Positions 26,632-39,104 of a stretch of 64,000 bases of DNA are shown here, in pieces. Source of the stretch: Burkholderiales bacterium (GTDB taxonomy: Bacteria; Pseudomonadota; Gammaproteobacteria; Burkholderiales; Burkholderiaceae_C); contig JAIXKR010000118.1 in the NCBI GenBank assembly GCA_026932235.1, positions 1 through 64,000 on the forward strand, given 5' to 3'. Every line of letters starts with the position of its first letter. The stretch's first letter is position 1. The notes under the pieces were generated by a model. It did no database searches, was not told where the DNA came from, and saw nothing but the letters and a program-made list of their open reading frames with translations. The translations under genes were made by a program, and so were the position numbers.

Positions 26632-27807
26632 ATGTCCGAACCCCCGGCCGCGCTGCGCCTCCTGCATCTGGAGGACTCGGAGCTCGACCACGAGCTGGCG
26701 CTCGTCCAGCTCCAGCGCAGCGGCCTGCGCGTGCGCGCGCTTCGCGTGGAGACGCGCGAGGAGTTCGAGGCGGCACTCGCGCAGCACTGGGACGCGATCG
26801 TCTCCGACTACAACCTGCCGGGCTTCTCGGGCCTGCAGGCTCTGCGCCTCGTGCGCGCGCGCGATCCCATCCTGCCCTTCGTCCTCGTCTCCGGCGAGAT
26901 CGGCGAGGATCTCGCCGTGGCCGCGATGCGTGACGGCGCCAGCGACTACCTGCTCAAGAGCGGGCTGGCGCGACTGGCGCCGGCGCTCGAGCATGCCATC
27001 GACGCCGCACGCACGCGAGCGGCCAAGCTCGAGGCGGACCGCGAACTGGCCGAGTCCCGCCGGCGCCTGGCCGAACTCGCACGCCACCTGCAGACGCGCA
27101 TCGAGGCCGAACGCGCGGCGATCGCGCGCGAGATCCACGACGACGTCGGCGGCTCGCTGACGGCGCTGAAGTTCGACATCGACTGGATCCGCCGCCACAG
27201 CCCCGACCCGGCGGTGCGGCAGCGCGCCGCCTCCGCGCTGGAGACGGTGACGCACGCCATCGGCGCCAGCCAGCGCATCATGCACAACCTGCGCCCGGCG
27301 ATCCTCGAGCAAGGCCTGGTGGCGGCGCTGCAGTGGCTGGCCGGCCGCTTCGAGAAACGCACCGGCGTCGAATGCGTCTTTCGCACGCGCGACGAACGCA
27401 TCGGCACCGCGGGCCGCGAGCTGCCCGACGGCGTTCCCCTGGTGGCCTACCGCACGGCGCAGGAGGCGCTCACCAACATCAGCAAGCACGCCTGCGCGCA
27501 GCGCGTGACGATGGACTTGTCGCTCTCCGGCGGCGTGCTCTCGCTCGAGATCAGCGATGACGGCCGTGGCCTGCGCCCGGCGGACCTGGCCAAGGCCAGC
27601 AGCTTCGGCATCCGCGGCCTGCACGAGCGCGCAGGGACGGTCGGCGGCTGGATCGAGCTCGGCAGCAGCGACAGCGGCACGACACTGCTGCTCTCGATCC
27701 CGCTCGACGCGCAGCCGCCGCACGCGGCCCCGGGGGGCACCGGGGCGGACGGCGCGAACGATGACGAGGACCGCGAGCATGACCCCTCGGCCTGGTCCAG
27801 CCTATGA
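26632..27807 (+). CDS. Cytoplasmic hybrid sensor kinase, receiver plus HisKA_3 (NarX-type core)
   Basis: A 391-residue protein. An N-terminal receiver domain has HLEDSELDHEL, phospho-acceptor Asp59 in IVSDYNLPG and LLKSG. A coiled coil (about 125-160) leads to the NarX/DegS-type dimerisation domain with REIHDDVGGSLTALK (His169) and a HATPase_c domain with AQEALTNISKHA and ISDDGRGL. No transmembrane segment is present, so it senses through its receiver or a partner. The NarL-type regulator follows 36 bp downstream. It is divergent from the che operon, with which it shares a 183 bp intergenic region. Confidence 0.9.
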   Translation: MSEPPAALRLLHLEDSELDHELALVQLQRSGLRVRALRVETREEFEAALAQHWDAIVSDYNLPGFSGLQALRLVRARDPILPFVLVSGEIGEDLAVAAMRDGASDYLLKSGLARLAPALEHAIDAARTRAAKLEADRELAESRRRLAELARHLQTRIEAERAAIAREIHDDVGGSLTALKFDIDWIRRHSPDPAVRQRAASALETVTHAIGASQRIMHNLRPAILEQGLVAALQWLAGRFEKRTGVECVFRTRDERIGTAGRELPDGVPLVAYRTAQEALTNISKHACAQRVTMDLSLSGGVLSLEISDDGRGLRPADLAKASSFGIRGLHERAGTVGGWIELGSSDSGTTLLLSIPLDAQPPHAAPGGTGADGANDDEDREHDPSAWSSL

Positions 27808-27843
27808 TCGGCAGCGCCTGAAGGCCTTCCGAGCGCACCTGCC

Positions 27844-28479
27844 ATGATCCGCGTCATCCTCTGCGACGACCATGCGCTGATCCGCCGCGGCATCCGCGAC
27901 ACGCTGGCGGACGCGCCGGACATGCGCGTCGTCGGCGAGGCCGGCGACTATGCCGCGCTGCGCGGTCTGCTGCGCGAGCAGGCCTGCGACGTGCTGGTGC
28001 TCGACATCAACCTCCCCGGGCGCAGCGGCCTGGACGCGCTGCATGCGCTCAGGGACGAGGGTTCGCCGGTCAAGGTGCTGGTGGTCAGCATGTACCCCGA
28101 GGACCAGTACGCGATCCGCGCGCTGCGCGCGGGCGCCTTCGGCTACGTCAACAAGGGCGGCGACCCGCAGGCCATCGTCAACGCCGTGCGCACGGTGGCG
28201 CAGGGGCGCAAGTACGTCACGCCGGAGATCGCGCAGATGCTGGTCGACAGCCTCACCGCGCCGGCCGACGAGTTGCCGCACCACAAGCTCTCGGACCGCG
28301 AGCTGCAGACGCTGGTGCTCATCGCCTCGGGCCGGCGCCTCTCCGACATCGCCGAGGAACTGCTGCTGAGCCCCAAGACCGTCTCGGTCTACCGCTCGCG
28401 CGTGCTCGAGAAGCTCCAGCTCGCCAACAACTCCGAGCTCACGGTCTACGCGATCCGAAACGGGCTGGTCGGACAGTAG
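27844..28479 (+). CDS. NarL/FixJ-family response regulator
   Basis: A 211-residue regulator. The receiver domain has ILCDDHALIRRGI, Asp54 in VLDINLPGRSG and YVNKGGDP. The C-terminal LuxR-type helix-turn-helix has LSDRELQTLVLIASGRRLSDIA and LLLSPKTVSVYRSRVLEKL. It is the expected partner of the kinase 36 bp upstream. The EgtB/SenA-like gene follows after 15 bp on the same strand, so that gene is probably in the same transcript. Target genes are unknown. Confidence 0.92.
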   Translation: MIRVILCDDHALIRRGIRDTLADAPDMRVVGEAGDYAALRGLLREQACDVLVLDINLPGRSGLDALHALRDEGSPVKVLVVSMYPEDQYAIRALRAGAFGYVNKGGDPQAIVNAVRTVAQGRKYVTPEIAQMLVDSLTAPADELPHHKLSDRELQTLVLIASGRRLSDIAEELLLSPKTVSVYRSRVLEKLQLANNSELTVYAIRNGLVGQ

Positions 28480-28494
28480 GAAGACCGCCCGGCG

Positions 28495-29709
28495 ATGCCG
28501 AACGAACAAGCCGTGAGCCTGCGCACCGGCGCGCTCGACGACCCGCGCGCCATCCGCCGCGCCGGCGCCGAGCTGCTGTCGCTGGCGCTGATGGATGCGC
28601 GCAACCTCACGCTGCGCTGGCTCGCGGCATTCGAGACGCGCGGCGCGATCGCCATCGACGAGGGCGGACCCAGCGCCCTCTGGCTCGCGGCGCGCGCGGG
28701 CTGGTACCAGGAGCGCTGGATCGCGCGCAACCTGCAGCGCGCCCGCGGCGACCAGGCCGACCTCGACGCGGCCTGCCTCTCCTCCATCGAGCCGCGCGCC
28801 GATGGCTGGTTCGAGCGCGACGGCCGCCTGCCCGACCCGCTGACCCTGCGCGACTACCTCGCGCAGACGATGGAAACGACGCTGGACCTGCTCGCCAGCA
28901 CCGCCCCCGAGGACGAGGACCTGCACTTCTACCGTGCCGCGCTGCTGCACGAGGACCGCATCGGCGAGGCCCTGGCCGAGTGCGCCGCGCGCCTGCAGCT
29001 CCCGCGCGAGGGCGAGCCGCCGCCGCCGTGGGCGACGCTGCGCGGGCGCGTCGACCGCGAGCCGCTGTGGATGCCCGCGGCGCGGTTCGCCCTGGGCAGC
29101 GAGCGCGGCGGCTTCGTTCCCGACGCCGAGCGCTGGGCGGAGGAAATCGACGTGCCTGGGTTCGAGATCGACGCGCAAGTGGTGAACTGGGCGCGCTACG
29201 TCGAGTTCGTCGAGGACGGCGGCTACGAGCGCGCCGAGTTCTGGACCGACGCCGGCTGGTCCTGGGCGCAGCAGCGCGCACGCCGTGCGCCGCGCGACGT
29301 CGCGCAGTTGCGCGGCGGCGTGCTCGTGCGCCGCCACGGACACGTGCAGCGTGCGACGGCGACGCAGCCGGTGATGCACGTCAGCCGCCACGAGGCCCAG
29401 GCCTGGTGCCGCTGGGCCGGCCGCCGCCTGCCCACCGAACCCGAGTGGGAGCTGGCCGCGCTCAGCGCCGGCAACCGCGGTTTCGCCTGGGGCGACGTCT
29501 TCGAATGGGTCGCCGGCAGCGCGCGCCCCTGGCGCGGCTTCGCTGCCACCGCCGGCAGCGTCGAGCCGATGCCGGCCCCGGGAACGCTCGGCGTGCTGCG
29601 CGCGGCCTCGTTCATGACACCGGCGCGCCAGCACCACCCCAAGGCGCGGCGCTTCCTCGCACCGCAGGCCGACCACGCCTTCGCGGGCTTTCGCAGCTGC
29701 GCGGCGTAG
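28495..29709 (+). CDS. EgtB/SenA-like (DinB_2 plus SUMF1 fold) protein, degenerate metal site
   Basis: A 404-residue protein with the two-domain architecture of sulfoxide synthase EgtB and selenoneine synthase SenA. A DinB-like helical half (TLRWLAAFE, WYQERWIARN, SIEPRADGWF) is followed by an FGE-sulfatase-like half (WARYVEFVEDGGYERAEFW, WCRWAGRRLPTEPEWELAA, FEWVAGSARPWRGF, AFAGFRSC). Residue 67 is Arg where EgtB-family proteins have an iron-binding His before the WF/WY-Q-E motif. HEDRI (152-156) keeps the first His of the HX3H pair but has Ile for the second. RAAS replaces the usual RGGS/RGAS. No senB or senC is nearby. It may be inactive or altered. It appears co-transcribed with the two-component pair. 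Confidence 0.7.
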   Translation: MPNEQAVSLRTGALDDPRAIRRAGAELLSLALMDARNLTLRWLAAFETRGAIAIDEGGPSALWLAARAGWYQERWIARNLQRARGDQADLDAACLSSIEPRADGWFERDGRLPDPLTLRDYLAQTMETTLDLLASTAPEDEDLHFYRAALLHEDRIGEALAECAARLQLPREGEPPPPWATLRGRVDREPLWMPAARFALGSERGGFVPDAERWAEEIDVPGFEIDAQVVNWARYVEFVEDGGYERAEFWTDAGWSWAQQRARRAPRDVAQLRGGVLVRRHGHVQRATATQPVMHVSRHEAQAWCRWAGRRLPTEPEWELAALSAGNRGFAWGDVFEWVAGSARPWRGFAATAGSVEPMPAPGTLGVLRAASFMTPARQHHPKARRFLAPQADHAFAGFRSCAA

Positions 29710-29759
29710 GCGCGACCCGACGGCCCCGACCACCACCCCCCGGAAGAAAGGGCAGCACC

Positions 29760-30545
29760 ATGACCTACGAAGACCTCCTCTACGAGGTGAGGAACGGGCA
29801 CACCGCCTGGATCATCATCAACCGCCCCGACAAGATGAACGCGTTTCGCGGCCGCACCTGCGACGAGCTCATCCACGCCATCATCAGGGCCGGCTACGAC
29901 AAGAGCATCGCCTGCATCGTGCTCGCCGGTGCCGGCGATCGCGCCTTCTGCACCGGCGGCGACCAGTCCGCGCACGAAGGCCAGTACGACGGCCGCGGCA
30001 CCATCGGCCTGCCGATGGAGGAACTGCACGCCGCCATCCGCGACGTTCCCAAGCCCGTGATCGCGCGTGTGCAGGGCTATGCCATCGGCGGCGGCAACGT
30101 GCTCTGCACGCTGTGCGACCTGACGATCGCCGGCGAGCGCGCGCAGTTCGGCCAGGTCGGCCCCAAGGTCGGCTCCGTCGACCCCGGCTACGGCACCGCG
30201 CTGCTGGCGCGCGTGGTCGGCGAGAAGAAGGCGCGCGAGATCTGGTACCTCTGCCGCCGCTACACGGCGAGCGAGGCGCTGGCCATGGGCCTGGTCAACA
30301 CCGTCGTCGCCGACGACCAGCTCGACGCCGAAGTCCAGCGCTGGGCCGACGAGATCGCCGAGAAGAGCCCGACCGCGATCGCCATCGCCAAGCGCAGCTT
30401 CAACATGGACACCGCGCACCAGGCCGGCATCGCCGGCATGGGCATGTACGCGCTCAAGCTCTACTACGACACCGCGGAATCGCAGGAAGGCGTGAAGGCC
30501 TTCAACGAGAAGAGGAAGCCGGAATTCCGCAAGTACGCGAAGTAG
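29760..30545 (+). CDS. badI: 2-ketocyclohexanecarboxyl-CoA hydrolase BadI
   Basis: A 261-residue crotonase-fold enzyme. It matches BadI of Rhodopseudomonas nearly block by block: AWIIINRPDKMNAFRG, AGAGDRAFCTGGDQS, GRGTIGLPMEELH, RDVPKPVIARVQGYAIGGGN, QVGPKVGSVDPGYGTA and SFNMDTAHQAGIAGMG. BadI opens the ring of 2-ketocyclohexanecarboxyl-CoA by hydrolytic C-C cleavage to give pimelyl-CoA, in (cyclo)hexanecarboxylate and aromatic acid degradation. The related MenB family has a different C-terminus. A ribosome site (GGAAGAAAGG) precedes the ATG. No other bad genes are adjacent, so it is an isolated pathway gene here. Confidence 0.9.
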   Translation: MTYEDLLYEVRNGHTAWIIINRPDKMNAFRGRTCDELIHAIIRAGYDKSIACIVLAGAGDRAFCTGGDQSAHEGQYDGRGTIGLPMEELHAAIRDVPKPVIARVQGYAIGGGNVLCTLCDLTIAGERAQFGQVGPKVGSVDPGYGTALLARVVGEKKAREIWYLCRRYTASEALAMGLVNTVVADDQLDAEVQRWADEIAEKSPTAIAIAKRSFNMDTAHQAGIAGMGMYALKLYYDTAESQEGVKAFNEKRKPEFRKYAK

Positions 30546-30547
30546 GG

Positions 30548-30579
30548 TTTGGGGTCAGGTCTTGCCTTTTGCCTCTCTC
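30548..30579 (+). repeat. REP-like repeat, copy 1
   Basis: This copy contains GGGGTCAGGTCTTGC followed by TTTTGCCTCTCTC, directly after the badI stop. Further copies are at 31257-31287 (same orientation) and 31399-31424 (inverted). It bounds the toxin-antitoxin pair on its downstream side. Confidence 0.75.
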
Positions 30580-30596
30580 CTCCCCGAGGAAAGGGT

Positions 30597-30995
30597 TCAG
30601 GTGAGCAGACGTGCGCCGCCCACCTTGGCAGCGGCCTTGTCGAAGGTCCACAGCGGCTGGGCGCCCGCCTGCGCAGCCAGCGCAAGATGCAGGCAGTCGG
30701 CGAAGTCGGCCTGCTCGCTGCGGTAGAGCTCCAGGGCGACTTCAAGCGCCTGCTCGGATTCGAAGGACAGCTCGGCAGCCGAGAAGAGTTCCGACAGGAC
30801 GCGAACCACCTCGCCCTTGCCGCAGCCGAAGCTCGCGCGCAGGACCCACTCCAGCTCGAGCGTCACCGTCACGGGCACGAAAAGCACGAGCTGCTCGTTC
30901 ACGCACTGGCGGATGAGCCGCCTGGCCGCCGCGGCCTGTGCGGTGTCGTCCTGGACGATGTACCGGACGAGGACGTTGGTGTCGAGCGCCGGCAT
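30597..30995 (-). CDS. PIN-domain toxin (VapC-like RNase)
   Basis: A 132-residue PIN protein. The four acidic active-site residues are visible: Asp5 in MPALDTNVLV, Glu47/49 in TLELEW, Asp97/100 in ADFADCLHLALA and Asp119 in TFDKAAAK. VapC-type toxins cut RNA, often initiator tRNA, with Mg2+. The ATG overlaps the antitoxin stop as TGATG, the typical coupling of toxin-antitoxin operons. It is followed by a REP-like repeat. Target RNA is unknown. Confidence 0.88.
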   Translation of the reverse strand: MPALDTNVLVRYIVQDDTAQAAAARRLIRQCVNEQLVLFVPVTVTLELEWVLRASFGCGKGEVVRVLSELFSAAELSFESEQALEVALELYRSEQADFADCLHLALAAQAGAQPLWTFDKAAAKVGGARLLT

Positions 30996-31216
30996 CAGCG
31001 CCAGGGATTCATGTCCTCGACCGAGACACGCCTACCCTTGGGCGGCTTCAGCATGCCCGCCAGGTCGAGGACGGACTTGGACTTCGCGCGCACGATGATG
31101 GTGCCATCCGGCGTCACCGACCAGACCAGCTTCGTGCCGGCCCTGGCCTGCACCCGGGCGCGCACGTCAGCGGGCACCGTGGTCTGCCCTTTGGCGGTGA
31201 GGGTGGACTCGGCCAT
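30995..31216 (-). CDS. AbrB/MazE-family antitoxin
   Basis: A 73-residue protein. The N-terminal swapped-hairpin DNA-binding domain reads STLTAKGQTTVPADVRARV and KLVWSVTPDGTIIVR, typical of AbrB/SpoVT antitoxins. The C-terminal part LDLAGMLKPPKGRRVSVEDM is the usual toxin-binding tail of antitoxins paired with PIN toxins. It overlaps the toxin gene start. It should neutralise the PIN toxin and repress the operon, whose promoter would lie in 31217-31256. Confidence 0.88.
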   Translation of the reverse strand: MAESTLTAKGQTTVPADVRARVQARAGTKLVWSVTPDGTIIVRAKSKSVLDLAGMLKPPKGRRVSVEDMNPWR

Positions 31217-31256
31217 GACGTCTCCTTACCTTGCGCGCGATTGTAATGCACAGGGA

Positions 31257-31287
31257 TTGGGGTCAGGTCTTGCTTTTTGCCTCTCTC
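31257..31287 (+). repeat. REP-like repeat, copy 2
   Basis: The copy reads TTGGGGTCAGGTCTTGC then TTTTTGCCTCTCTC, in the same orientation as copy 1. With inverted copy 3, about 110 bp away, it can form a REP-doublet (REPIN-like) structure upstream of the isocitrate dehydrogenase gene. Confidence 0.75.
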
Positions 31288-31398
31288 TTCGCTGTCCGGA
31301 ATCCGCGCCGAGCGACGACGACAAGGCATGCGGATCCGTCGAATCGTCCACACCGCGTTCACGCACCGCGGCCCTCCACCGGCGCCCGAAGCAGGCAG

Positions 31399-31424
31399 GC
31401 AAGAAACAAGACCTGACCCCCAAA
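31399..31424 (-). repeat. REP-like repeat, copy 3 (inverted)
   Basis: GCAAGAAACAAGACCTGACC followed by CCCAAA is the reverse complement of the core of copies 1 and 2 with small changes. The 424 bp from 31217 to 31640 hold these two repeats, presumably the antitoxin promoter and the isocitrate dehydrogenase promoter. No other gene is seen there. Confidence 0.7.
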
Positions 31425-31640
31425 CGTGACCCAAACGCGGACCCCAAGACGCGAAGTCGGTCCCGGCGCCGCCCCTGGAGGCTTGGCGTCAGCTTGGGGT
31501 GGCATGCTGCCGTGCCGCAGCGTCCCGGCGCGAAGCACCCGGCTCGTCCGCTCCACAATCGGTGCTGCCAGCCGGTGCGCCGGCCGGAACCAACCACAGC
31601 CCCCCCGCAGTCAGCCATCGTTCTTCACAAGAGACTTGCC

Positions 31641-33878
<2,238 letters not shown>

Positions 33879-33892
33879 GCGCCGAGGCGTTC

Positions 33893-33919
33893 GCGTCCGC
33901 GGGCCTCAGCCGCGGACGC
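33893..33919. terminator. Bidirectional terminator hairpin
   Basis: GCGTCCGCG (33893-33901) and CGCGGACGC (33911-33919) form a perfect 9-bp stem with a 9-nt loop. It spans the end of the convergent MFS gene, just after the isocitrate dehydrogenase stop. Confidence 0.6.
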
Positions 33920-35168
33920 GGCCTGTGCCAAGCCACAAGCCCCATTGCGCCAGGGCACCAAGCAGTGTCCAGGCCAGCATCAGAAGCGCCAGGTTGAGGG
34001 CGCCGCGGTGCGGCACCAGACCGACGACCCAGCCGCCAGCCGCGCCCATGCCTTGCTGCAGCAGACCGGCGACCGCCGCGGCGGCGCCGGCCAGCGCCGG
34101 CAATACGCTCACGGTGCCGGAGAGTGCCGTCGGCATGAGAAAGCCGTGGCCCACGCCCAGCAGGGTCAAGGGCAGCGCAAACGCCAGCGGCGAATGCCAG
34201 CCGCCGAGTGCCAGCGCCGCCGTCAGCAGCAGGCTGCCGATGGCAAGGCCCTGCCCCATCCACATCACGCGCGCCTCCCCGGTGCGGCGCACGAGCCGGC
34301 TCGTGAGGTAGTTGCCAAGGATGTAGAAGACCGGGATGGCGCCGATGTACCAGCCCACGCCCTCGGGCCCGATCCCGTAGCTGCCGAGCACGAGCGGCGC
34401 CCCGCCGAGGAAGGTGTAGAAGGCCGCCGTCGTCATCGCGAGCACGCCGACGTAGAGCAGGAACGCCGGCTTTCGCGCCAGCTGCGCATACGACGACGGC
34501 ATCGCGCGCCACCACGCCGCCGCTTCGGCCTGGGCCGCCATCGGCGGCGCCGGCAGGCCGCGCCAGGCGGCGACCATCAGCAGCAGCGCCAGCACGGCGA
34601 TCAGCACGAAGCCGGTCTGCCAGCCCAGGCGCACATGCAGCAGGCCGCCGACGATCGCCGCACCCGGCGGCACGAGGCCCATCGCCATGCCGATCCAGGC
34701 CATCACGCGCGTGCGCTCGGGGCCATCGAAGAGGTCCTGCACCAGCGCGCGGCCGATCACCATGCCCGCAGCCGCTCCGGCGCCCTGGAGCACGCGCGCG
34801 GCGATCAGCGACGCCATCGTTGTCGACAGCGCCGCGAGCACCGAGCCGGCGCAGGCCAGCGCCAGGCCGACCAGCAGCACGCGCCGCCGCCCGAAGCGGT
34901 CCGACAGCGGCCCGTAAAGGAGTTGCAGGCCGCCGTAGGCGACGACGTAGCCGCTGAAGCTCAGTTGCACTCGTCCCTGGTCCGCGCCGAACAGAGCACC
35001 CCACTCCTGCATCGACGGGATGCAAAGCGTCATCGCCAGCAGCCCGAAGGCAAGCTGAGCAACCAGGTTGGCGACGAGCGCGCCACGGGAGGAGGATGAA
35101 GGCACGGGAAGAGGCTCGGCGGCAACGGGGCGGATCCGCAGCGGATCGCGGCCGCATCGCAGCCGCAT
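33906..35168 (-). CDS. Bcr/CflA-like MFS drug-resistance transporter
   Basis: A 12-TM major facilitator of 420 residues from ATG 35168, or 399 residues from GTG 35105 which fits the family start better. The motif A region reads YGPLSDRFGRRRVLLVG and the motif C region GMAMGLVPPGAAIVGGLL. QGAGAAAGMVIGRALVQDLFDG is characteristic of the Bcr/CflA subfamily (bicyclomycin, chloramphenicol, sulfonamide export). The substrate is not predictable. It is divergent from a small hypothetical membrane protein gene and convergent with isocitrate dehydrogenase. Confidence 0.88.
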   Translation of the reverse strand: MRLRCGRDPLRIRPVAAEPLPVPSSSSRGALVANLVAQLAFGLLAMTLCIPSMQEWGALFGADQGRVQLSFSGYVVAYGGLQLLYGPLSDRFGRRRVLLVGLALACAGSVLAALSTTMASLIAARVLQGAGAAAGMVIGRALVQDLFDGPERTRVMAWIGMAMGLVPPGAAIVGGLLHVRLGWQTGFVLIAVLALLLMVAAWRGLPAPPMAAQAEAAAWWRAMPSSYAQLARKPAFLLYVGVLAMTTAAFYTFLGGAPLVLGSYGIGPEGVGWYIGAIPVFYILGNYLTSRLVRRTGEARVMWMGQGLAIGSLLLTAALALGGWHSPLAFALPLTLLGVGHGFLMPTALSGTVSVLPALAGAAAAVAGLLQQGMGAAGGWVVGLVPHRGALNLALLMLAWTLLGALAQWGLWLGTGRVRG

Positions 35169-35325
35169 CACGGCACAGCCACATCGGCACCGCGTACAGC
35201 GTGCAGCATAAGCCACCGCACCCGTCCGCCGCGGGGCAGCGCCGGAAACGCAGCTTTGCACCGGCAGCGGAACTCGGGCTGCGCGACGCGGTCCGTCGCA
35301 GGCACCCTGTGAAGAAGGCAAGACC

Positions 35326-35787
35326 ATGGAAGAGGAATTCGACGACGCCACACTCCCGTTGCCGGCATGGGCTGCGACGTCGTCGCCGGCGGATGCCGCG
35401 GCGCCGCGGCGGCGCCGGATCGCGCGCGTCGTGCGGCGGCTCTACGAGCATGCACCGCCGCCGCTGCGTCAACGCATGCTGCAACGCCTGCTGGCGCCCC
35501 TGAGCACACTCGCCGTTGCCGGGGTCGCGGCCGGTGCCTTCGGCCGCTGGCTCTACCGCGGCGGTGCCGAGGGCCTGCCGCTGGCCGAACTCGACCGCCT
35601 CTCGGGCGAACCGATGATCGAACTCGCCAGCTTCGTCGAGCAAGTCAGCCCGCAGGCGCTGGAGGACTTCGCGCGCTTCCTCGCCGAACAACCGCTGGGC
35701 CTCGCCGCCTTCAGCGTCGGCGCCGCCTGGCTGCTGCTGCGTCTGCTGCGCGAGCGGCGCAACGCGAGCGAGCGTCCCGCGGCCTAG
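35326..35787 (+). CDS. Hypothetical protein with two hydrophobic segments
   Basis: A 153-residue protein of no family I recognise. It has an acidic N-terminus, an Arg-rich region (RRRRIARVVRRLYEHAPPPL), a hydrophobic stretch near residue 65 (LAVAGVAAGAFGRWLY), a helical acidic middle part (LASFVEQVSPQALEDFARFL) and a C-terminal hydrophobic segment (LAAFSVGAAWLLLRLL) ending in basic residues. This suggests a small inner-membrane protein. The ATG follows GAAGAAGG. Codon use in the open frame is consistent with coding. It is divergent from the MFS gene and ends 54 bp before the convergent M16 peptidase stop. Confidence 0.6.
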   Translation: MEEEFDDATLPLPAWAATSSPADAAAPRRRRIARVVRRLYEHAPPPLRQRMLQRLLAPLSTLAVAGVAAGAFGRWLYRGGAEGLPLAELDRLSGEPMIELASFVEQVSPQALEDFARFLAEQPLGLAAFSVGAAWLLLRLLRERRNASERPAA

Positions 35788-35841
35788 CCTGGGAGCAGGC
35801 CAGGCTCCCGCGACGACATGGCGCCGGCTCGAAGCGGATCT

Positions 35842-37119
35842 TCAAAGCCTCAACAGCGCCCCCGCAGCCTTGCGCGCATGCGGGCTCGCCGCGCGCGGCA
35901 GCCTGCCGGCCAGGGCGAGCGTTGCGCCGGCTTCGATCATGCGGCCGAACTGCGTGCGCAGCGCGGAGGCGTCGACGGCTGCCAGGCGCGCCAGGCGTTC
36001 GTCGGCGGGGTGGATGCGGCCGAGCGCGAAGACTTCGAGCGCGGCGTCTTCCAGCCGGCGCAGCGGGCGCTCCTGCGCGCGCAGGTGGCGTACCGCGACC
36101 TGGTTGCGTGCGCGCTCGAGGTCGATGGGGTCGATGCGCGTGGCGTGTTCCTGCAGCAGAGCGCTCAGTTCCTGCAGCGCGGGCTCGAGCTGTTCGGGCG
36201 AAGTCGAGAGCTCGACGACGAACTGGCCGCCGCCGTCCAGCACGTCCGCGGAGCAGGCGGTGTAGTAGGCCAGTCCGCGCTCCTCCCGCAAGCGCGCGAG
36301 CAGCGGTGAGCTCATGCCTTCGCCCAGCAGTGCGGCGGCCATCGTCGCGGTGGGGTCGTCGGCGCGGCGGTCGGCGATGGGGAAACCCAGCACCAGATGC
36401 GATTGGCTCGAGCCTTCCAGCCGCCGGCTGTGCACGCCGCCGTGCCAGCGGGGGGCGTCCAGCGCCGGCGCAGGGCCGTGAGGCAGGGCGGCGAACGCAG
36501 CTTCGACCTCGGGCAGCAGGGCTGCGGGGTCGATCGGTCCAGCGACGCCGATCACCATGCGCTCGGCCGTGAAGTGGCGTTGCACCCAGGCGGCCAGCTC
36601 CTCGCGCGTGAAGCGCTCGAGGTTGCGGCGGCTGCCGATCACCGGCTGCGCCAGCGGGTGCGCACCCCAGCAGCCCTTGTCGAAGAGCTTGAAGGCGCTG
36701 GAGAGCGGGTCGTCCTCGTCCTCGGTGTATTCGTGCAGGAGCACTTCACGCTCGCGTTCGAGCTCGGCGGCGGGAAAGGTCGGCGCCAGCACCAGCTCGG
36801 ACAGCATGTGCACGAAGGCGCTCGCGTGCTGCGGCAGCCCGCGCATGTAGAAGGCGGTGTGGTCCTTGTCGGTGTGCGCGTTGACCTCGGCGCCCAGGCG
36901 TTCGGCGTCGAGGTTGATGCGCCGCGCGTCGCGCGCTGCCGTGCCCTTGAACACCATGTGTTCGACGGCATGACTGATGCCCGATTCGCGCGCCGATTCG
37001 TGCTGGCTGCCGCTGTGCACGAACACCGCCGCGGTGACGGTCGCCAACTGCGGCATCGGGATCACGAGCAGGCGTGCGCCGGTGGGCAGGGCGTGCAGGG
37101 CGGGGGCGGTGGCGGGCAT
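35842..37119 (-). CDS. M16 family zinc peptidase
   Basis: A 425-residue M16B-type peptidase. The inverted zinc motif is HAVEH (His50, Glu53, His54). The third ligand fits Glu130, exactly 76 residues on, in LEREREVLLHEYTEDEDDP. The C-terminal half has GMSSPLLARLREERGLAYYT, the conserved substrate-binding block. A single active subunit is encoded; a second inactive M16 partner, frequent in proteobacteria, is not adjacent. No signal peptide is seen, so it is probably cytoplasmic. It may be related to processing peptidases that remove leader or transit-like peptides. It is divergent from argG. Confidence 0.9.
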   Translation of the reverse strand: MPATAPALHALPTGARLLVIPMPQLATVTAAVFVHSGSQHESARESGISHAVEHMVFKGTAARDARRINLDAERLGAEVNAHTDKDHTAFYMRGLPQHASAFVHMLSELVLAPTFPAAELEREREVLLHEYTEDEDDPLSSAFKLFDKGCWGAHPLAQPVIGSRRNLERFTREELAAWVQRHFTAERMVIGVAGPIDPAALLPEVEAAFAALPHGPAPALDAPRWHGGVHSRRLEGSSQSHLVLGFPIADRRADDPTATMAAALLGEGMSSPLLARLREERGLAYYTACSADVLDGGGQFVVELSTSPEQLEPALQELSALLQEHATRIDPIDLERARNQVAVRHLRAQERPLRRLEDAALEVFALGRIHPADERLARLAAVDASALRTQFGRMIEAGATLALAGRLPRAASPHARKAAGALLRL

Positions 37120-37135
37120 GGGCGCGCGATCGTAG

Positions 37136-39080
<1,945 letters not shown>

Positions 39081-39104
39081 GCGGCGCCGACGCTGCGCGC
39101 GAGC

